A model generated the notes under the pieces. The model saw only the letters and a program-made list of their open reading frames with translations. It had not been told where the DNA came from and did no database searches. DNA of 64,000 nt from the NCBI GenBank assembly GCA_900542195.1, contig UQNA01000005.1, positions 1 to 64,000 on the forward strand, written 5' to 3'. How positions within the stretch are numbered: the first letter of the stretch is position 1; the number at the start of each line of letters is the position of its first letter. Source of the DNA: an uncultured Sutterella sp. (GTDB lineage Bacteria > Pseudomonadota > Gammaproteobacteria > Burkholderiales > Burkholderiaceae_F). Shown here in pieces: positions 49,620-56,555 of the stretch. A program made the translations under genes and the position numbers.

Positions 49620-50248
49620 CCGCTCATGAATATGTGGGTATGCTCAAGGAACTCCTCCCTCCCGGTCCCGCTTGGCCGAGAGGCGATTCAACCAGTTTGT
49701 ACGCAATGATGTTTGAAGTATGGGGCACAGAGCTGGCCAGGATTGATTCCCGGGCAAACGCGCTGATTAAGGAGGCTGATCCTCGCTTTGCCATCGAGAC
49801 ATTTCCGGAGTGGTTGGCCGAATGGGGACTGCCCGATGAGTGTCTCAAACTTTGGGGTGCCACTGACATGCCAACCCTACGAAGGCTTTTGCTTTGGAAG
49901 ATGACAACCGTCGGAGCACAAAACAAGCAGTTCTTTATCGATCTGGCAGCGATGTTTGGCTACAGCATCGTGATCGATGAGTTTTTCCAATACAACGTGA
50001 TGAGCCATGTCAACGATGTTTTAGCCGGAGAGAGTTGGCCCCACACTTGGCGCGTCAATGTCTTAGGCGGATCAAACAACACACTTCAATGGCACTTAGT
50101 GACTGGCGAAGTAAAGGAGCCTCTGGCTTGGTGGGGAGACTCCGTGCTTGAGTGTTTGATTAGACGGTACGCACCTGCCCACACGAAACTTTATTTCGGA
50201 TATTGGAATCAGGAGAATTTAGAAAATGGACAGAGTTTACGGAGCTAG
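49610..50248 (+). CDS. Tail protein, Mu gp48-like (DUF2313)
   Basis: 212 aa. YVGMLKELLPPGPAWPRGDS is the family opening; FPEWLAEWGLPDECL and a C-terminal CLIRRYAPAHTKLYFGYW complete it. AGGAGAAATCAC precedes the ATG, which overlaps gp47. Links the baseplate wedge to tail fibres. Confidence 0.9.
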   Translation: MAVTAHEYVGMLKELLPPGPAWPRGDSTSLYAMMFEVWGTELARIDSRANALIKEADPRFAIETFPEWLAEWGLPDECLKLWGATDMPTLRRLLLWKMTTVGAQNKQFFIDLAAMFGYSIVIDEFFQYNVMSHVNDVLAGESWPHTWRVNVLGGSNNTLQWHLVTGEVKEPLAWWGDSVLECLIRRYAPAHTKLYFGYWNQENLENGQSLRS

Positions 50249-50987
50249 GGTCGTTCAAGTGGAGCCCAGCTTTGCAGCGGATGCTCCCTCAGGATACCCG
50301 ACCGACGGGTCCAGCAGCGGCGGCCAATTGGCGACGGTACCGACAGCTCCTTGGTACAACGCAGTTACCGAGGAAATTAGAAACGCGATCGTCGGAGGCG
50401 GAATAGACCCGGAGAGGAACACCTTAAACCAGCTTGATCGAAGTATTGAAGCAAGACTGGCCGCATTGGAAGAAAAGCTGACCGGTATGATAAATGCTGT
50501 ATCTGGGAAAGTAGATAAGTTTGAAACCTTTCCTCCTGGATTCATTATTTACACAGGCAATTTTATTAACAGTCCCGTCTGGCTTCTTTGTGATGGTCGT
50601 GCCGTGAGCCGCTCTGCTTATTCAGCTCTGTTTGCTGCCATCGGCACAACTTGGGGTGCTGGCAATGGAAGTACGACGTTTAATGTTCCGTATCTATTAG
50701 ACAGAGTGCTTTGGGGCTCTAACGTGCGCCCGGGAGAATACATTGACTCAGGCGCTCCGGGAATTTCCGGTGTAATCGGCGACTTCAACGCCTATGACAA
50801 CGACACCAGCATGGTGTCAGGCGCCTTCTGGAGAACGTATACACGCAATAATCAGGGCTCCAAATCGGGTTCCCACGACCAGCACTTTAAGGTGGAATTT
50901 AACGCGAACCGCTGCTCTCCTGTCTATGGACGAACCGGGCATATCCAGCCGCCGGCGAGCCGAGCACCTGTGTACATCCATATTTAA
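50226..50987 (+). CDS. Tail fibre protein with collar domain
   Basis: 253 aa. N-terminal attachment region (GYPTDGSSSGGQLATVPTAP, WYNAVTEEIRNAIVGGG), a short coiled coil, then the tail-collar domain: WLLCDGRAVSRSAYSALFAA, IGTTWGAGNGSTTFNVP. The C-terminal part ends in a His/Asn-rich tip. Its first 45 residues resemble those of the 51275 fibre gene. AGGAGAATTTAGAAA precedes the ATG. Confidence 0.88.
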   Translation: MDRVYGARVVQVEPSFAADAPSGYPTDGSSSGGQLATVPTAPWYNAVTEEIRNAIVGGGIDPERNTLNQLDRSIEARLAALEEKLTGMINAVSGKVDKFETFPPGFIIYTGNFINSPVWLLCDGRAVSRSAYSALFAAIGTTWGAGNGSTTFNVPYLLDRVLWGSNVRPGEYIDSGAPGISGVIGDFNAYDNDTSMVSGAFWRTYTRNNQGSKSGSHDQHFKVEFNANRCSPVYGRTGHIQPPASRAPVYIHI

Positions 50988-50999
50988 CTAGCTCCGAAA

Positions 51000-51062
51000 G
51001 GGGCTTTTTAATGCCCCAAAAAACAAACCGCCAAGAGACGCGACCTCAAGGCGGTTTTATTT
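51000..51062 (+). terminator. Terminator region after the collar fibre gene
   Basis: GGGGC/GCCCC small hairpin (51000-51017), then AACCGCC/GGCGGTT (51026-51056) followed by TTTTATTT. Separates baseplate from the fibre/array module. Confidence 0.75.
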
Positions 51063-51087
51063 CGACCTGAATGAGCAGGCAGAAATC

Positions 51088-51270
51088 ATGAAAGTTATTT
51101 TAACAAAACATCTTTGGAAATTCTTTATGTTTTTGTTTTCAAAAGAAACTCCGCTAAATATGCAGGGTGTGATGGCTTCCTGGGGTTGTGCGCTCCTTGT
51201 TCTGGCCGGCGCTGTCGGGTTTGCCTGCTTTTTAGGCATCTCCTTATATAAATATTTCATTGGAGTATGA
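51088..51270 (+). CDS. Small membrane protein, 60 aa
   Basis: One hydrophobic helix in the second half (SWGCALLVLAGAVGFACFLG) after a basic/aromatic start (MKVILTKHLWKFFMFLFSKE). The start site is weak (AGGCAGAAATC). Lies between two fibre genes and overlaps the frame preceding the 51275 start. Unknown function. Confidence 0.55.
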   Translation: MKVILTKHLWKFFMFLFSKETPLNMQGVMASWGCALLVLAGAVGFACFLGISLYKYFIGV

Positions 51271-51274
51271 AGTT

Positions 51275-52063
51275 ATGAAAAGGCTTTATTACGCGGATGC
51301 ATCTCCTACACCGCCCTCCCCGCCTCAAAATCCTTCCTACGGCTACCCTCAGGACGGGGATCGCTCAATCGGGAAACTGCCTACGACGTTAGGTGCTTAT
51401 TGGCACCACATGATCACGGAAGAATTTATGGCCGTGATCGAAGGTGCCGGACTCGAGCCGGATGAAAACAACCTTCACCAGTTGGCTGACATCTTCGAGG
51501 ATTTCCGATCCCGGGCTACAGCCTCGGAACAATACAAGCTGGCTGCCGAGGCCGCGGCGAATAGAGCCGAAGCATCGGCCAATGGAGTCGTGACGGAAAC
51601 TGCAGCAAAAATCTTGGAGATTCAACAGGCGGGAAACACTCAGATTGCTGCCATTGAAGCCAAGGAGTCAGACGTTCAGGATGACATCGCCAGTGCATTG
51701 CAGCAAATGGAATCCGCGCTGTCCGACTATATCGATCAGCTGCAGGCTGAAGGTTCGTCTCAGTCCGTTGCAGTGGTGCAGCAAGCTCAGAGTCTGTTGG
51801 CCCAAATTCAGAGTTACGCGTCTCAAGCTCAGAGCGCTGCTAATGCAGCGGCAGCTCAGACTCGTGAAGAAATCATCAATTCTGTAGTTTTGACCACAGA
51901 GCAAACGCTATCGGACACCGCTAAAAGCCAGGCGCGAACGAACATCGGTGTTCTTTCAGCGGTTGAAGCTTATCTGGTAGGAATTTTCAAAGAGTTGTGT
52001 TTGGAAAATGGGGTAACCCAGGCAGAGATTGACGCAATTGAGGCTCAGCAGAACGCCTCGTAA
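51275..52063 (+). CDS. Tail fibre protein, coiled-coil type
   Basis: 262 aa from ATG 51275 (MKRLYYADASPTPPSPPQNP). The attachment region (SYGYPQDGDRSIGKLPTTLG, AYWHHMITEEFMAVIEGAG) parallels the collar fibre. Then a long Ala/Gln/Glu coiled coil (about residues 90-220: AAEAAANRAEASANGVVTET, QAQSLLAQIQSYASQAQSAA). The C-terminus has an LSDTAKSQARTNIGVLSAVE motif common in phage fibres. Lacks a globular tip, which the following small genes may provide. Confidence 0.82.
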   Translation: MKRLYYADASPTPPSPPQNPSYGYPQDGDRSIGKLPTTLGAYWHHMITEEFMAVIEGAGLEPDENNLHQLADIFEDFRSRATASEQYKLAAEAAANRAEASANGVVTETAAKILEIQQAGNTQIAAIEAKESDVQDDIASALQQMESALSDYIDQLQAEGSSQSVAVVQQAQSLLAQIQSYASQAQSAANAAAAQTREEIINSVVLTTEQTLSDTAKSQARTNIGVLSAVEAYLVGIFKELCLENGVTQAEIDAIEAQQNAS

Positions 52064-52072
52064 GGAGAAAGA

Positions 52073-52825
52073 ATGTCTTTAGAAGAAGTCAAAAAGAAGT
52101 ATTTACAAGAAGCATTGGGGAAGCCGATTCAAAAATATGGAGTAGATCTGGGAGGCGGACGCTTTACATCCTTGTCTGATGCTGCCGGCTTTTATGCCGA
52201 ATCTTGCCCGGAGCCGGTTACGGCAAAAGTAGAAAAGAAATATCTTCGCTTTGGTTACGTTGCTGAAGAAATTCCGATCGAGGTAATCGAGAAACCAAAA
52301 GGATTCTTGGGAGAGCGACAGCTTTACACATTCACGACTCCGGATCTGAAAAACGACAACTTAAAAGTTGATGCTCTGGATAGCCCGTTGATCGGAAAAG
52401 TAACGGTGAAGTTCAAAGTGGGCCAAAACTTTGCCGTGCGTACGGAGAAGATTAATCAGCAGTTGTATCAAAGTTCGAACGGCTGTTTCTATACGAAACC
52501 TAATCTTCCGGAACAAAGAGACGATTTTTGTTTAGAAAAGTATTCGGCTGAAATCAAATCGGAGCGTAACGCAAGAATCTCCGACACAGACGATTACGTG
52601 AAACTGCCTGACATCACCGTGGCGCGGTCAGCAGGAGCTAAGAGATCAGCCCTTGAGGACGATGACCGCACGGCCTTAGAAACATACAGACAGGCGCTCA
52701 GAAACCTGCCCGAGGTGCAAGGTTTCCCGTTCGTGGCATGGCCCGAGTTTCCGACCGCTTTGGCTTACGAGCTACAGCAGAAAGTCAATGCAAGATCACA
52801 AATGAGAGGAGGTTTCAATGCTTAA
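52073..52825 (+). CDS. Phage tail fibre assembly-like protein
   Basis: 250 aa, soluble. The C-terminal TALETYRQALRNLPEVQGFP, FVAWPEFP matches the XkdW/tail fibre assembly-type tail motif; the N-terminal 170 residues are polar and unrecognised. AAGGAGAAAGA precedes the ATG. Directly upstream of the small-protein array; it overlaps the first array gene by 8 bp. May be a chaperone for the tip proteins. Confidence 0.7.
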   Translation: MSLEEVKKKYLQEALGKPIQKYGVDLGGGRFTSLSDAAGFYAESCPEPVTAKVEKKYLRFGYVAEEIPIEVIEKPKGFLGERQLYTFTTPDLKNDNLKVDALDSPLIGKVTVKFKVGQNFAVRTEKINQQLYQSSNGCFYTKPNLPEQRDDFCLEKYSAEIKSERNARISDTDDYVKLPDITVARSAGAKRSALEDDDRTALETYRQALRNLPEVQGFPFVAWPEFPTALAYELQQKVNARSQMRGGFNA

Positions 52826-53222
52826 AAAACTGATGTCGCTGCTGTGCAGTCTGTTTGTGCCTAAACGGGCTGTAAACGGGGGGGGGGGTAGTAAGCTAAT
52901 CTATGGAACAAGCTCAAGCGCTTTAGGCGTTGAGGACATAGCCTCTGAAGCTGTCAAGGTTACGCTTGAAGACGGTTTTTCAGTGTTTGATTATGTTGCG
53001 CCATACGATTGCTTAGTTACAGTTTTTTCCCTAGAGCCGGTTCCAGGTGTTGACGATCACTATGTTTATCTAAATTTAAAAAATCGTGATTTCAGGCAGT
53101 TAGTTAGAAGCCATGCCTACAACATAGCGACAACAATTCGTGTGGCCAAAGGACAGGTCGTGACAGCAGGTGCACGAGGCAACGGGAATCAACTGATTAT
53201 TAGAAAAGTTTTACCAAACTAA
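52818..53222 (+). CDS. Array protein 1, phase-variable by 5' poly-G (in frame here)
   Basis: 134 aa. GAGGAGGTTTCA precedes the ATG. N-terminal amphipathic/hydrophobic helix (MLKKLMSLLCSLFVPKRAVN) as in all six array genes, then four Gly codons from an 11-G run (52878-52888), then a beta-rich domain (VKVTLEDGFSVFDYVAPYDC, VYLNLKNRDFRQLV). With ten G the frame stops after three Val/Ser codons; with twelve it stops at once. So the gene is ON at G11 (or G8/G14). Probable tail-tip or receptor-binding subunit, inferred from place. Confidence 0.78.
   Translation: MLKKLMSLLCSLFVPKRAVNGGGGSKLIYGTSSSALGVEDIASEAVKVTLEDGFSVFDYVAPYDCLVTVFSLEPVPGVDDHYVYLNLKNRDFRQLVRSHAYNIATTIRVAKGQVVTAGARGNGNQLIIRKVLPN
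52878..52888 (+). repeat. Poly-G tract, 11 G, codons 21-24 of array gene 1
   Basis: Homopolymer long enough for slipped-strand length change. Both other lengths modulo 3 terminate translation within five codons. Confidence 0.9.
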
Positions 53223-53257
53223 GACGGGGCATTTAAGCCCCGACAAAAGGAGCTTAA

Positions 53258-53647
53258 ATGCTAAAACAACTTATTCAGCGGCTACTCGATAGCCGAACGA
53301 CACCGAGTGAGGCCAGTCACTCAAGCTACCCTGATGACGGAACCGTCACTCAGTTTTCTCCCTCGGCAACTTCAGTGTCAAGCTGGACGAAGGTGGTTGA
53401 CTCCACCATTGCTCCAAGCGATGGCTATGTGATTGTTCGAGGAAAGGCGACAGGAGAATCCTACGTACAAATAACCGCTGGGGATAATCCTCCACATATG
53501 GAGAGAAGCACTTTTGCTAAAACAACTTTGAATCAATACCCGATTCTCAATCTGCCAATCGCAAAAGGAAAAACATTTAAAGTGTTTGCTGAAAATACAG
53601 CTGAAATAACTGTTGGCCTGATAAAGTCAATCTGTGGGGGGGTATAA
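53258..53647 (+). CDS. Array protein 2, 3' poly-G tract
   Basis: 129 aa. AAAAGGAGCTTAA precedes the ATG. MLKQLIQRLLDSRTTPSEAS start, then a beta-rich body (WTKVVDSTIAPSDGYVIVRG, GKTFKVFAENTAEITVGLIK). It closes SICGGV, where a 7-G run (53636-53642) encodes the Gly pair and precedes TAA. With eight G the protein would gain about 12 residues and stop at 53679. With six or nine G it would read through to 54068 in the alternative frame of gene 3. Paralogous to genes 4 and 6. Confidence 0.75.
   Translation: MLKQLIQRLLDSRTTPSEASHSSYPDDGTVTQFSPSATSVSSWTKVVDSTIAPSDGYVIVRGKATGESYVQITAGDNPPHMERSTFAKTTLNQYPILNLPIAKGKTFKVFAENTAEITVGLIKSICGGV
53636..53642 (+). repeat. Poly-G tract, 7 G, at the 3' end of array gene 2
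   Basis: TGTGGGGGGGTATAAG: the tract lies immediately before the stop codon, so its length selects among three C-termini. Confidence 0.85.
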
Positions 53648-53671
53648 GTACGTTGTTCGGAGGGCTCTGTC

Positions 53672-54040
53672 ATGCTTAAGGCCCTCATTCAACTTTTTGC
53701 AGAGAAGTTTCTTCAAGGTAAATATCCCGACATTGCTTATCAATGCGGACCAAGTACCAGTTCGCAAAGCCAGACAATCTCAGGAAACGGCCAGAAGAAC
53801 ATTGTGGCTCCTTTCACCGGTTGGGCCGTCCTTAAGATTGGCTCAGACGGTTCGCCAAACAACACATGGTTTAGGCTTGAAAACTCCACCAGAGGAACTG
53901 CATACCTTTCCAATGCAATTTGCGAATACAAAGCGACTTCTATCCCAATGCAAAAAGGAGATGTTCTTATTGTTGACTTCGGCTCTAATAACGCGAACCA
54001 AGGCTCCCTTTTGCTTATCTCTCTTGAAGCAACAAAATAA
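53672..54040 (+). CDS. Array protein 3
   Basis: 122 aa. CGGAGGGCTCTGTC precedes the ATG. MLKALIQLFAEKFLQGKYPD, then a beta-rich domain (GQKNIVAPFTGWAVLKIGSD, MQKGDVLIVDFGSNNANQGS). N-terminal 16 residues nearly match gene 5 (MLLKALVQLFAEKFLVSKKE). A second frame stays open across the whole gene (53634-54068) and would be entered by a -1 or +2 change in the gene 2 tract. Confidence 0.75.
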   Translation: MLKALIQLFAEKFLQGKYPDIAYQCGPSTSSQSQTISGNGQKNIVAPFTGWAVLKIGSDGSPNNTWFRLENSTRGTAYLSNAICEYKATSIPMQKGDVLIVDFGSNNANQGSLLLISLEATK

Positions 54041-54061
54041 CCTCAGAACAGGAGGCGCATT

Positions 54062-54868
54062 ATGCTGAAAAGTTTATTGAGCCTCCTGCTGTCCAAGTTC
54101 TACAGCAAGAAAGAATCAGGCGAAGTCGCACATCAGTCGCTACCTTCAACGAATAGTACTTATCTGTTTTCCAATAAAAGCGTTTCTAATTGGGAAACAG
54201 TTTCTACAGGAGTTGCTCCGTATGATGGCTTTCTAGTTCTTAACGCAAATGGTGATGGAACAAGTGATTCCGCCTCAATATTTGTCTCCACGCCGTGTGT
54301 AAAGTCAATGGTTACGTTTCCGTTCCCATCGGCAGGATGTTCCACATGGGCTCCAATTGCAAAAGGAGAAGCGTGGGCGGTCCAAGGATCCAACGCTAAA
54401 AAAATATCTTTAGAATTGTGTAAAACCATCGGGGGGGGGTATCAAACTCTTAAGAAACTTATTCTGCAAGGAGGTGGCTTATGTTGCTTAAAGCACTCGT
54501 ACAGCTCTTTGCGGAGAAGTTCTTGGTTAGCAAGAAGGAGTGGGTGGCTGATCAGTCGGCTCATATTCCTTCGGCCTCTACAGAAATTACCGTCACTCCT
54601 GACGGAGAACGCCACACCTTCACAATGCCTTACACGGGCCTCGTGGTTCTGCAATGTTACGGCGTCATGTTTGCAGGACTTAACGGATTTAACATGGTCA
54701 ATCTCGGAGCGGGAGCAAACGGCAACATCTGCGTTTCTCTTTATTCCAAGAAAGGCAACATTGTTTCTTACGAGATTGGCAAATCCAACAACTTCGGAGC
54801 CGCAAACTTGTACGTCTATAAGACTTACGGTAGCCAATAACCTGAGTATTGGAGGTGTGTCATGCTAA
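54062..54868 (+). CDS. Array protein 4, in a poly-G phase giving a long C-terminal extension
   Basis: ACAGGAGGCGCATT precedes the ATG. The first 125 codons make a normal array protein (MLKSLLSLLLSKFYSKKESG, WETVSTGVAPYDGFLVLNAN, KKISLELCKTIGGG). With the present 9-G tract (54431-54439) translation continues through gene 5 in another frame to 54868, giving 268 aa with a Leu/Ser/Arg-rich, non-native-looking tail. With ten or seven G it would end VSNS at 54453, like gene 2's GGV end; with eight it would stop at 54491. I read the present state as OFF or altered. Confidence 0.65.
   Translation: MLKSLLSLLLSKFYSKKESGEVAHQSLPSTNSTYLFSNKSVSNWETVSTGVAPYDGFLVLNANGDGTSDSASIFVSTPCVKSMVTFPFPSAGCSTWAPIAKGEAWAVQGSNAKKISLELCKTIGGGYQTLKKLILQGGGLCCLKHSYSSLRRSSWLARRSGWLISRLIFLRPLQKLPSLLTENATPSQCLTRASWFCNVTASCLQDLTDLTWSISEREQTATSAFLFIPRKATLFLTRLANPTTSEPQTCTSIRLTVANNLSIGGVSC
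54431..54439 (+). repeat. Poly-G tract, 9 G, at the 3' end of array gene 4
   Basis: ATCGGGGGGGGGTATC. Same place and flanks (GGG then TAT) as the gene 2 tract, but in a different phase. Confidence 0.88.
54481..54840 (+). CDS. Array protein 5
   Basis: 119 aa. AAGGAGGTGGCTT, a perfect ribosome binding site, precedes the ATG. MLLKALVQLFAEKFLVSKKE, then a beta-rich domain (ERHTFTMPYTGLVVLQCYGV, NGNICVSLYSKKGNIVSYEI). Closest to gene 3. Entirely overlapped by the readthrough frame of gene 4. Confidence 0.75.
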   Translation: MLLKALVQLFAEKFLVSKKEWVADQSAHIPSASTEITVTPDGERHTFTMPYTGLVVLQCYGVMFAGLNGFNMVNLGAGANGNICVSLYSKKGNIVSYEIGKSNNFGAANLYVYKTYGSQ

Positions 54869-55221
54869 AAGCGCTCCTCCAGTTATTACTGAATACCCGA
54901 ACAACAAAAACCGAAGCCGCGCATTTTGCCCAACCTGCCTGGGGAGCTTCTCCAATAGTGATGACAGGAACCGACGTTAATGACGATTGGGGCTCTATCT
55001 ATCAGGGCGTAATGCCTAACGACGGCGTTCTTGTTGTCTCATTTATCGGAACGAATGAATCCAGCTATGCGGCTGGTCCCGGGGCTCAGTCGCTAGTTCC
55101 GTGGGCTAATGGCGGCGGCAAGTTTAGTATGCCCGTTACAAAGGGTAGTTATGTCAGCCTTGGCGGAAACCATGTTAAGGATGTCGAACTACGGCTTTAT
55201 CCGCTAAGTGCTTTCATCTAA
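54862..55221 (+). CDS. Array protein 6
   Basis: 119 aa. TTGGAGGTGTGTC precedes the ATG. MLKALLQLLLNTRTTKTEAA, then DDWGSIYQGVMPNDGVLVVS and SYVSLGGNHVKDVELRLYPL. Same plan as genes 2 and 4. No poly-G tract. Its ATGCTAA start supplies the stop codon (TGC TAA) for the gene 4 readthrough frame. Ends the array; a terminator follows. Confidence 0.75.
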   Translation: MLKALLQLLLNTRTTKTEAAHFAQPAWGASPIVMTGTDVNDDWGSIYQGVMPNDGVLVVSFIGTNESSYAAGPGAQSLVPWANGGGKFSMPVTKGSYVSLGGNHVKDVELRLYPLSAFI

Positions 55222-55227
55222 CCGCTC

Positions 55228-55253
55228 AGCCCCTCCTCTCGAGGGGCTTTTTC
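55228..55253 (+). terminator. Rho-independent terminator after the array
   Basis: AGCCCCTC/GAGGGGCT 8-bp stem with a CTCTC loop and TTTTTC. Confidence 0.9.
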
Positions 55254-55291
55254 ATAAAAAGTGCGCATTGAACAAAAAACAGAACTGATAC

Positions 55292-55447
55292 TTGAAAGAG
55301 TTCCCTGACTTGAAAATAGAAACAGTTTCCAACTGGCTCAAAAAGCTAAGAGGAAGATTGTGTTCGGATATCAGATTAGGAGGTGTTGCATTGAAGAAAA
55401 AACAATATCGGAAAATCGCACGAAAGTGGCTTTTAACGTGTGTTTAA
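55292..55447 (+). CDS. Possible small basic protein, 51 aa
   Basis: TTG-started frame: MKEFPDLKIETVSNWLKKLR, ending KKKQYRKIARKWLLTCV. Basic and helical; a second TTG inside it at 55391 follows TAGGAGGTGTTGCA and could start an 18-residue peptide. No family; it may be a remnant. The 55254-55527 interval otherwise holds nothing recognisable. Confidence 0.3.
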   Translation: MKEFPDLKIETVSNWLKKLRGRLCSDIRLGGVALKKKQYRKIARKWLLTCV

Positions 55448-55527
55448 AGTTAAGAAAAAATAAAAGCCGTTCGGTATTTGGGTCCCGAACGACTAAGTAA
55501 ATACATCTAACGAAAGGGATTATAGCA

Positions 55528-55677
55528 ATGAACTTAGAAGAGCAAGTTATGGATATCAAAGAAAAGCAGGCTTATTGGAAAGGGGTAGTGGTCGGAGTTG
55601 TTGGTTCGGGAGCTTTTTTCTCTGCCTTGATTACTCTGATTTATTACATGGTTCAAATTGTCCAAGTTGTTAAATAG
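55528..55677 (+). CDS. Small XhlA/holin-like membrane protein, 49 aa
   Basis: MNLEEQVMDIKEKQAYWKGV then GVVGSGAFFSALITLIYYMV: an amphipathic N-terminal helix and one membrane helix, the plan of XhlA-type holin partners. AAGGGATTATAGCA precedes the ATG. First gene of the lysis cassette. Family assignment is by pattern only. Confidence 0.6.
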   Translation: MNLEEQVMDIKEKQAYWKGVVVGVVGSGAFFSALITLIYYMVQIVQVVK

Positions 55678-55708
55678 ACAGTTTTACTGAAAATATTGGT
55701 TGATTGGT

Positions 55709-56200
55709 ATGTTTCAACAAATAATGTCTTATCTGGAGAGGTTGGATCCAGGTGTGCTTAAAAATTGGCTTGTTACTTTTGTGGCTTTCATTGGAAGCAT
55801 GATCGAATTGCTTATGGGGAACCAACAAGACTGCTTCTATTGGCTCTTAGGTTTTGTAGTCGCTGATTATCTTTCAGGTACTGCAGCTGCAGCGATCACA
55901 GGCAAATGGTCCTCTCGGGTTGGAGGAAAGGGTTTTATAAGGAAATTCATTATTCTTCTCGTCGCTTTGGGTTTTCATGGTATCGGGGAAATTGTCGGAG
56001 AATCGTGGATTGGTGTATGGGCAATCGGCGCGTTGTCTTTAAACGAACTGATTTCAATCCTTGAAAACATTGATAAAGCAGGATTTGGCTCTCTGATTCC
56101 AGCTCGAATTAGAGAGATGCTGGAAGTCGTGCAAACAAATCAAGAAAACAAATTGAAGAACAAATGTAGAAAAGGAGTAACTGATGAGCCAACACTTTAA
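55709..56200 (+). CDS. Phage holin, TcdE/Cph1 (holin 4-1) type
   Basis: 163 aa with four hydrophobic segments. FVVADYLSGTAAAAITGKWS, then KGFIRKFIILLVALGFHGIG and IGALSLNELISILENIDKAG are the family signature. Forms membrane holes that release or activate the endolysin. Overlaps the next gene by 17 bp. Start at ATG 55709 preferred over TTG 55700. Confidence 0.9.
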   Translation: MFQQIMSYLERLDPGVLKNWLVTFVAFIGSMIELLMGNQQDCFYWLLGFVVADYLSGTAAAAITGKWSSRVGGKGFIRKFIILLVALGFHGIGEIVGESWIGVWAIGALSLNELISILENIDKAGFGSLIPARIREMLEVVQTNQENKLKNKCRKGVTDEPTL

Positions 56201-56555
56201 GCCGGAAGAATTCATGTCAAAAGATGGAGCGATAAGCCCCTGGCCCGAAGTCGTTGATCCGGGCCTTTATTTTTTGCTAGAGGAAATCCGCGCTGATTTT
56301 GGAGAGCCGATTTATATCAATTCCGGCTACAGAAGTCCGGAACATAATCGGAAAATCGGAGGCGCGCCGAATTCTTTTCATGTTAAAGGGCAAGCGGCAG
56401 ACATCCGGCCAACCCGCTATCGAGATCCGGAAAAATGGAAACGAGCATTAGGCCGTTTAAAAATTATTGCGAACAGGCGCTGTAAGGGAGGAGTAGGTTT
56501 CTACTCCTCTTTTGTTCATGTGGATTTGGGACCGGAGCGAAGATGGAATGGTTAG
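56184..56555 (+). CDS. Endolysin, peptidase M15-type L,D/D,D-peptidase
   Basis: 123 aa. YINSGYRSPEHNRKIGGAPN, SFHVKGQAADIRP and FVHVDLG give the zinc ligands His...Asp...His of M15A peptidases, which cut peptidoglycan cross-links or stems. No signal peptide, so it depends on the holin. GGAGTAACTG precedes the ATG. Confidence 0.92.
   Translation: MSQHFKPEEFMSKDGAISPWPEVVDPGLYFLLEEIRADFGEPIYINSGYRSPEHNRKIGGAPNSFHVKGQAADIRPTRYRDPEKWKRALGRLKIIANRRCKGGVGFYSSFVHVDLGPERRWNG

Noticed and set aside
53634..54068. Plus-strand frame overlapping array gene 3, as an independent gene
   Set aside because: No start codon with a ribosome binding site of its own; it would be reached only by a poly-G length change in gene 2, so it is treated as a readthrough frame.
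50226..55221. Mu-like invertible fibre segment or diversity-generating retroelement
   Set aside because: No DNA invertase, reverse transcriptase, or inverted repeats flanking fibre genes were seen; variation here appears to rest on poly-G tracts.
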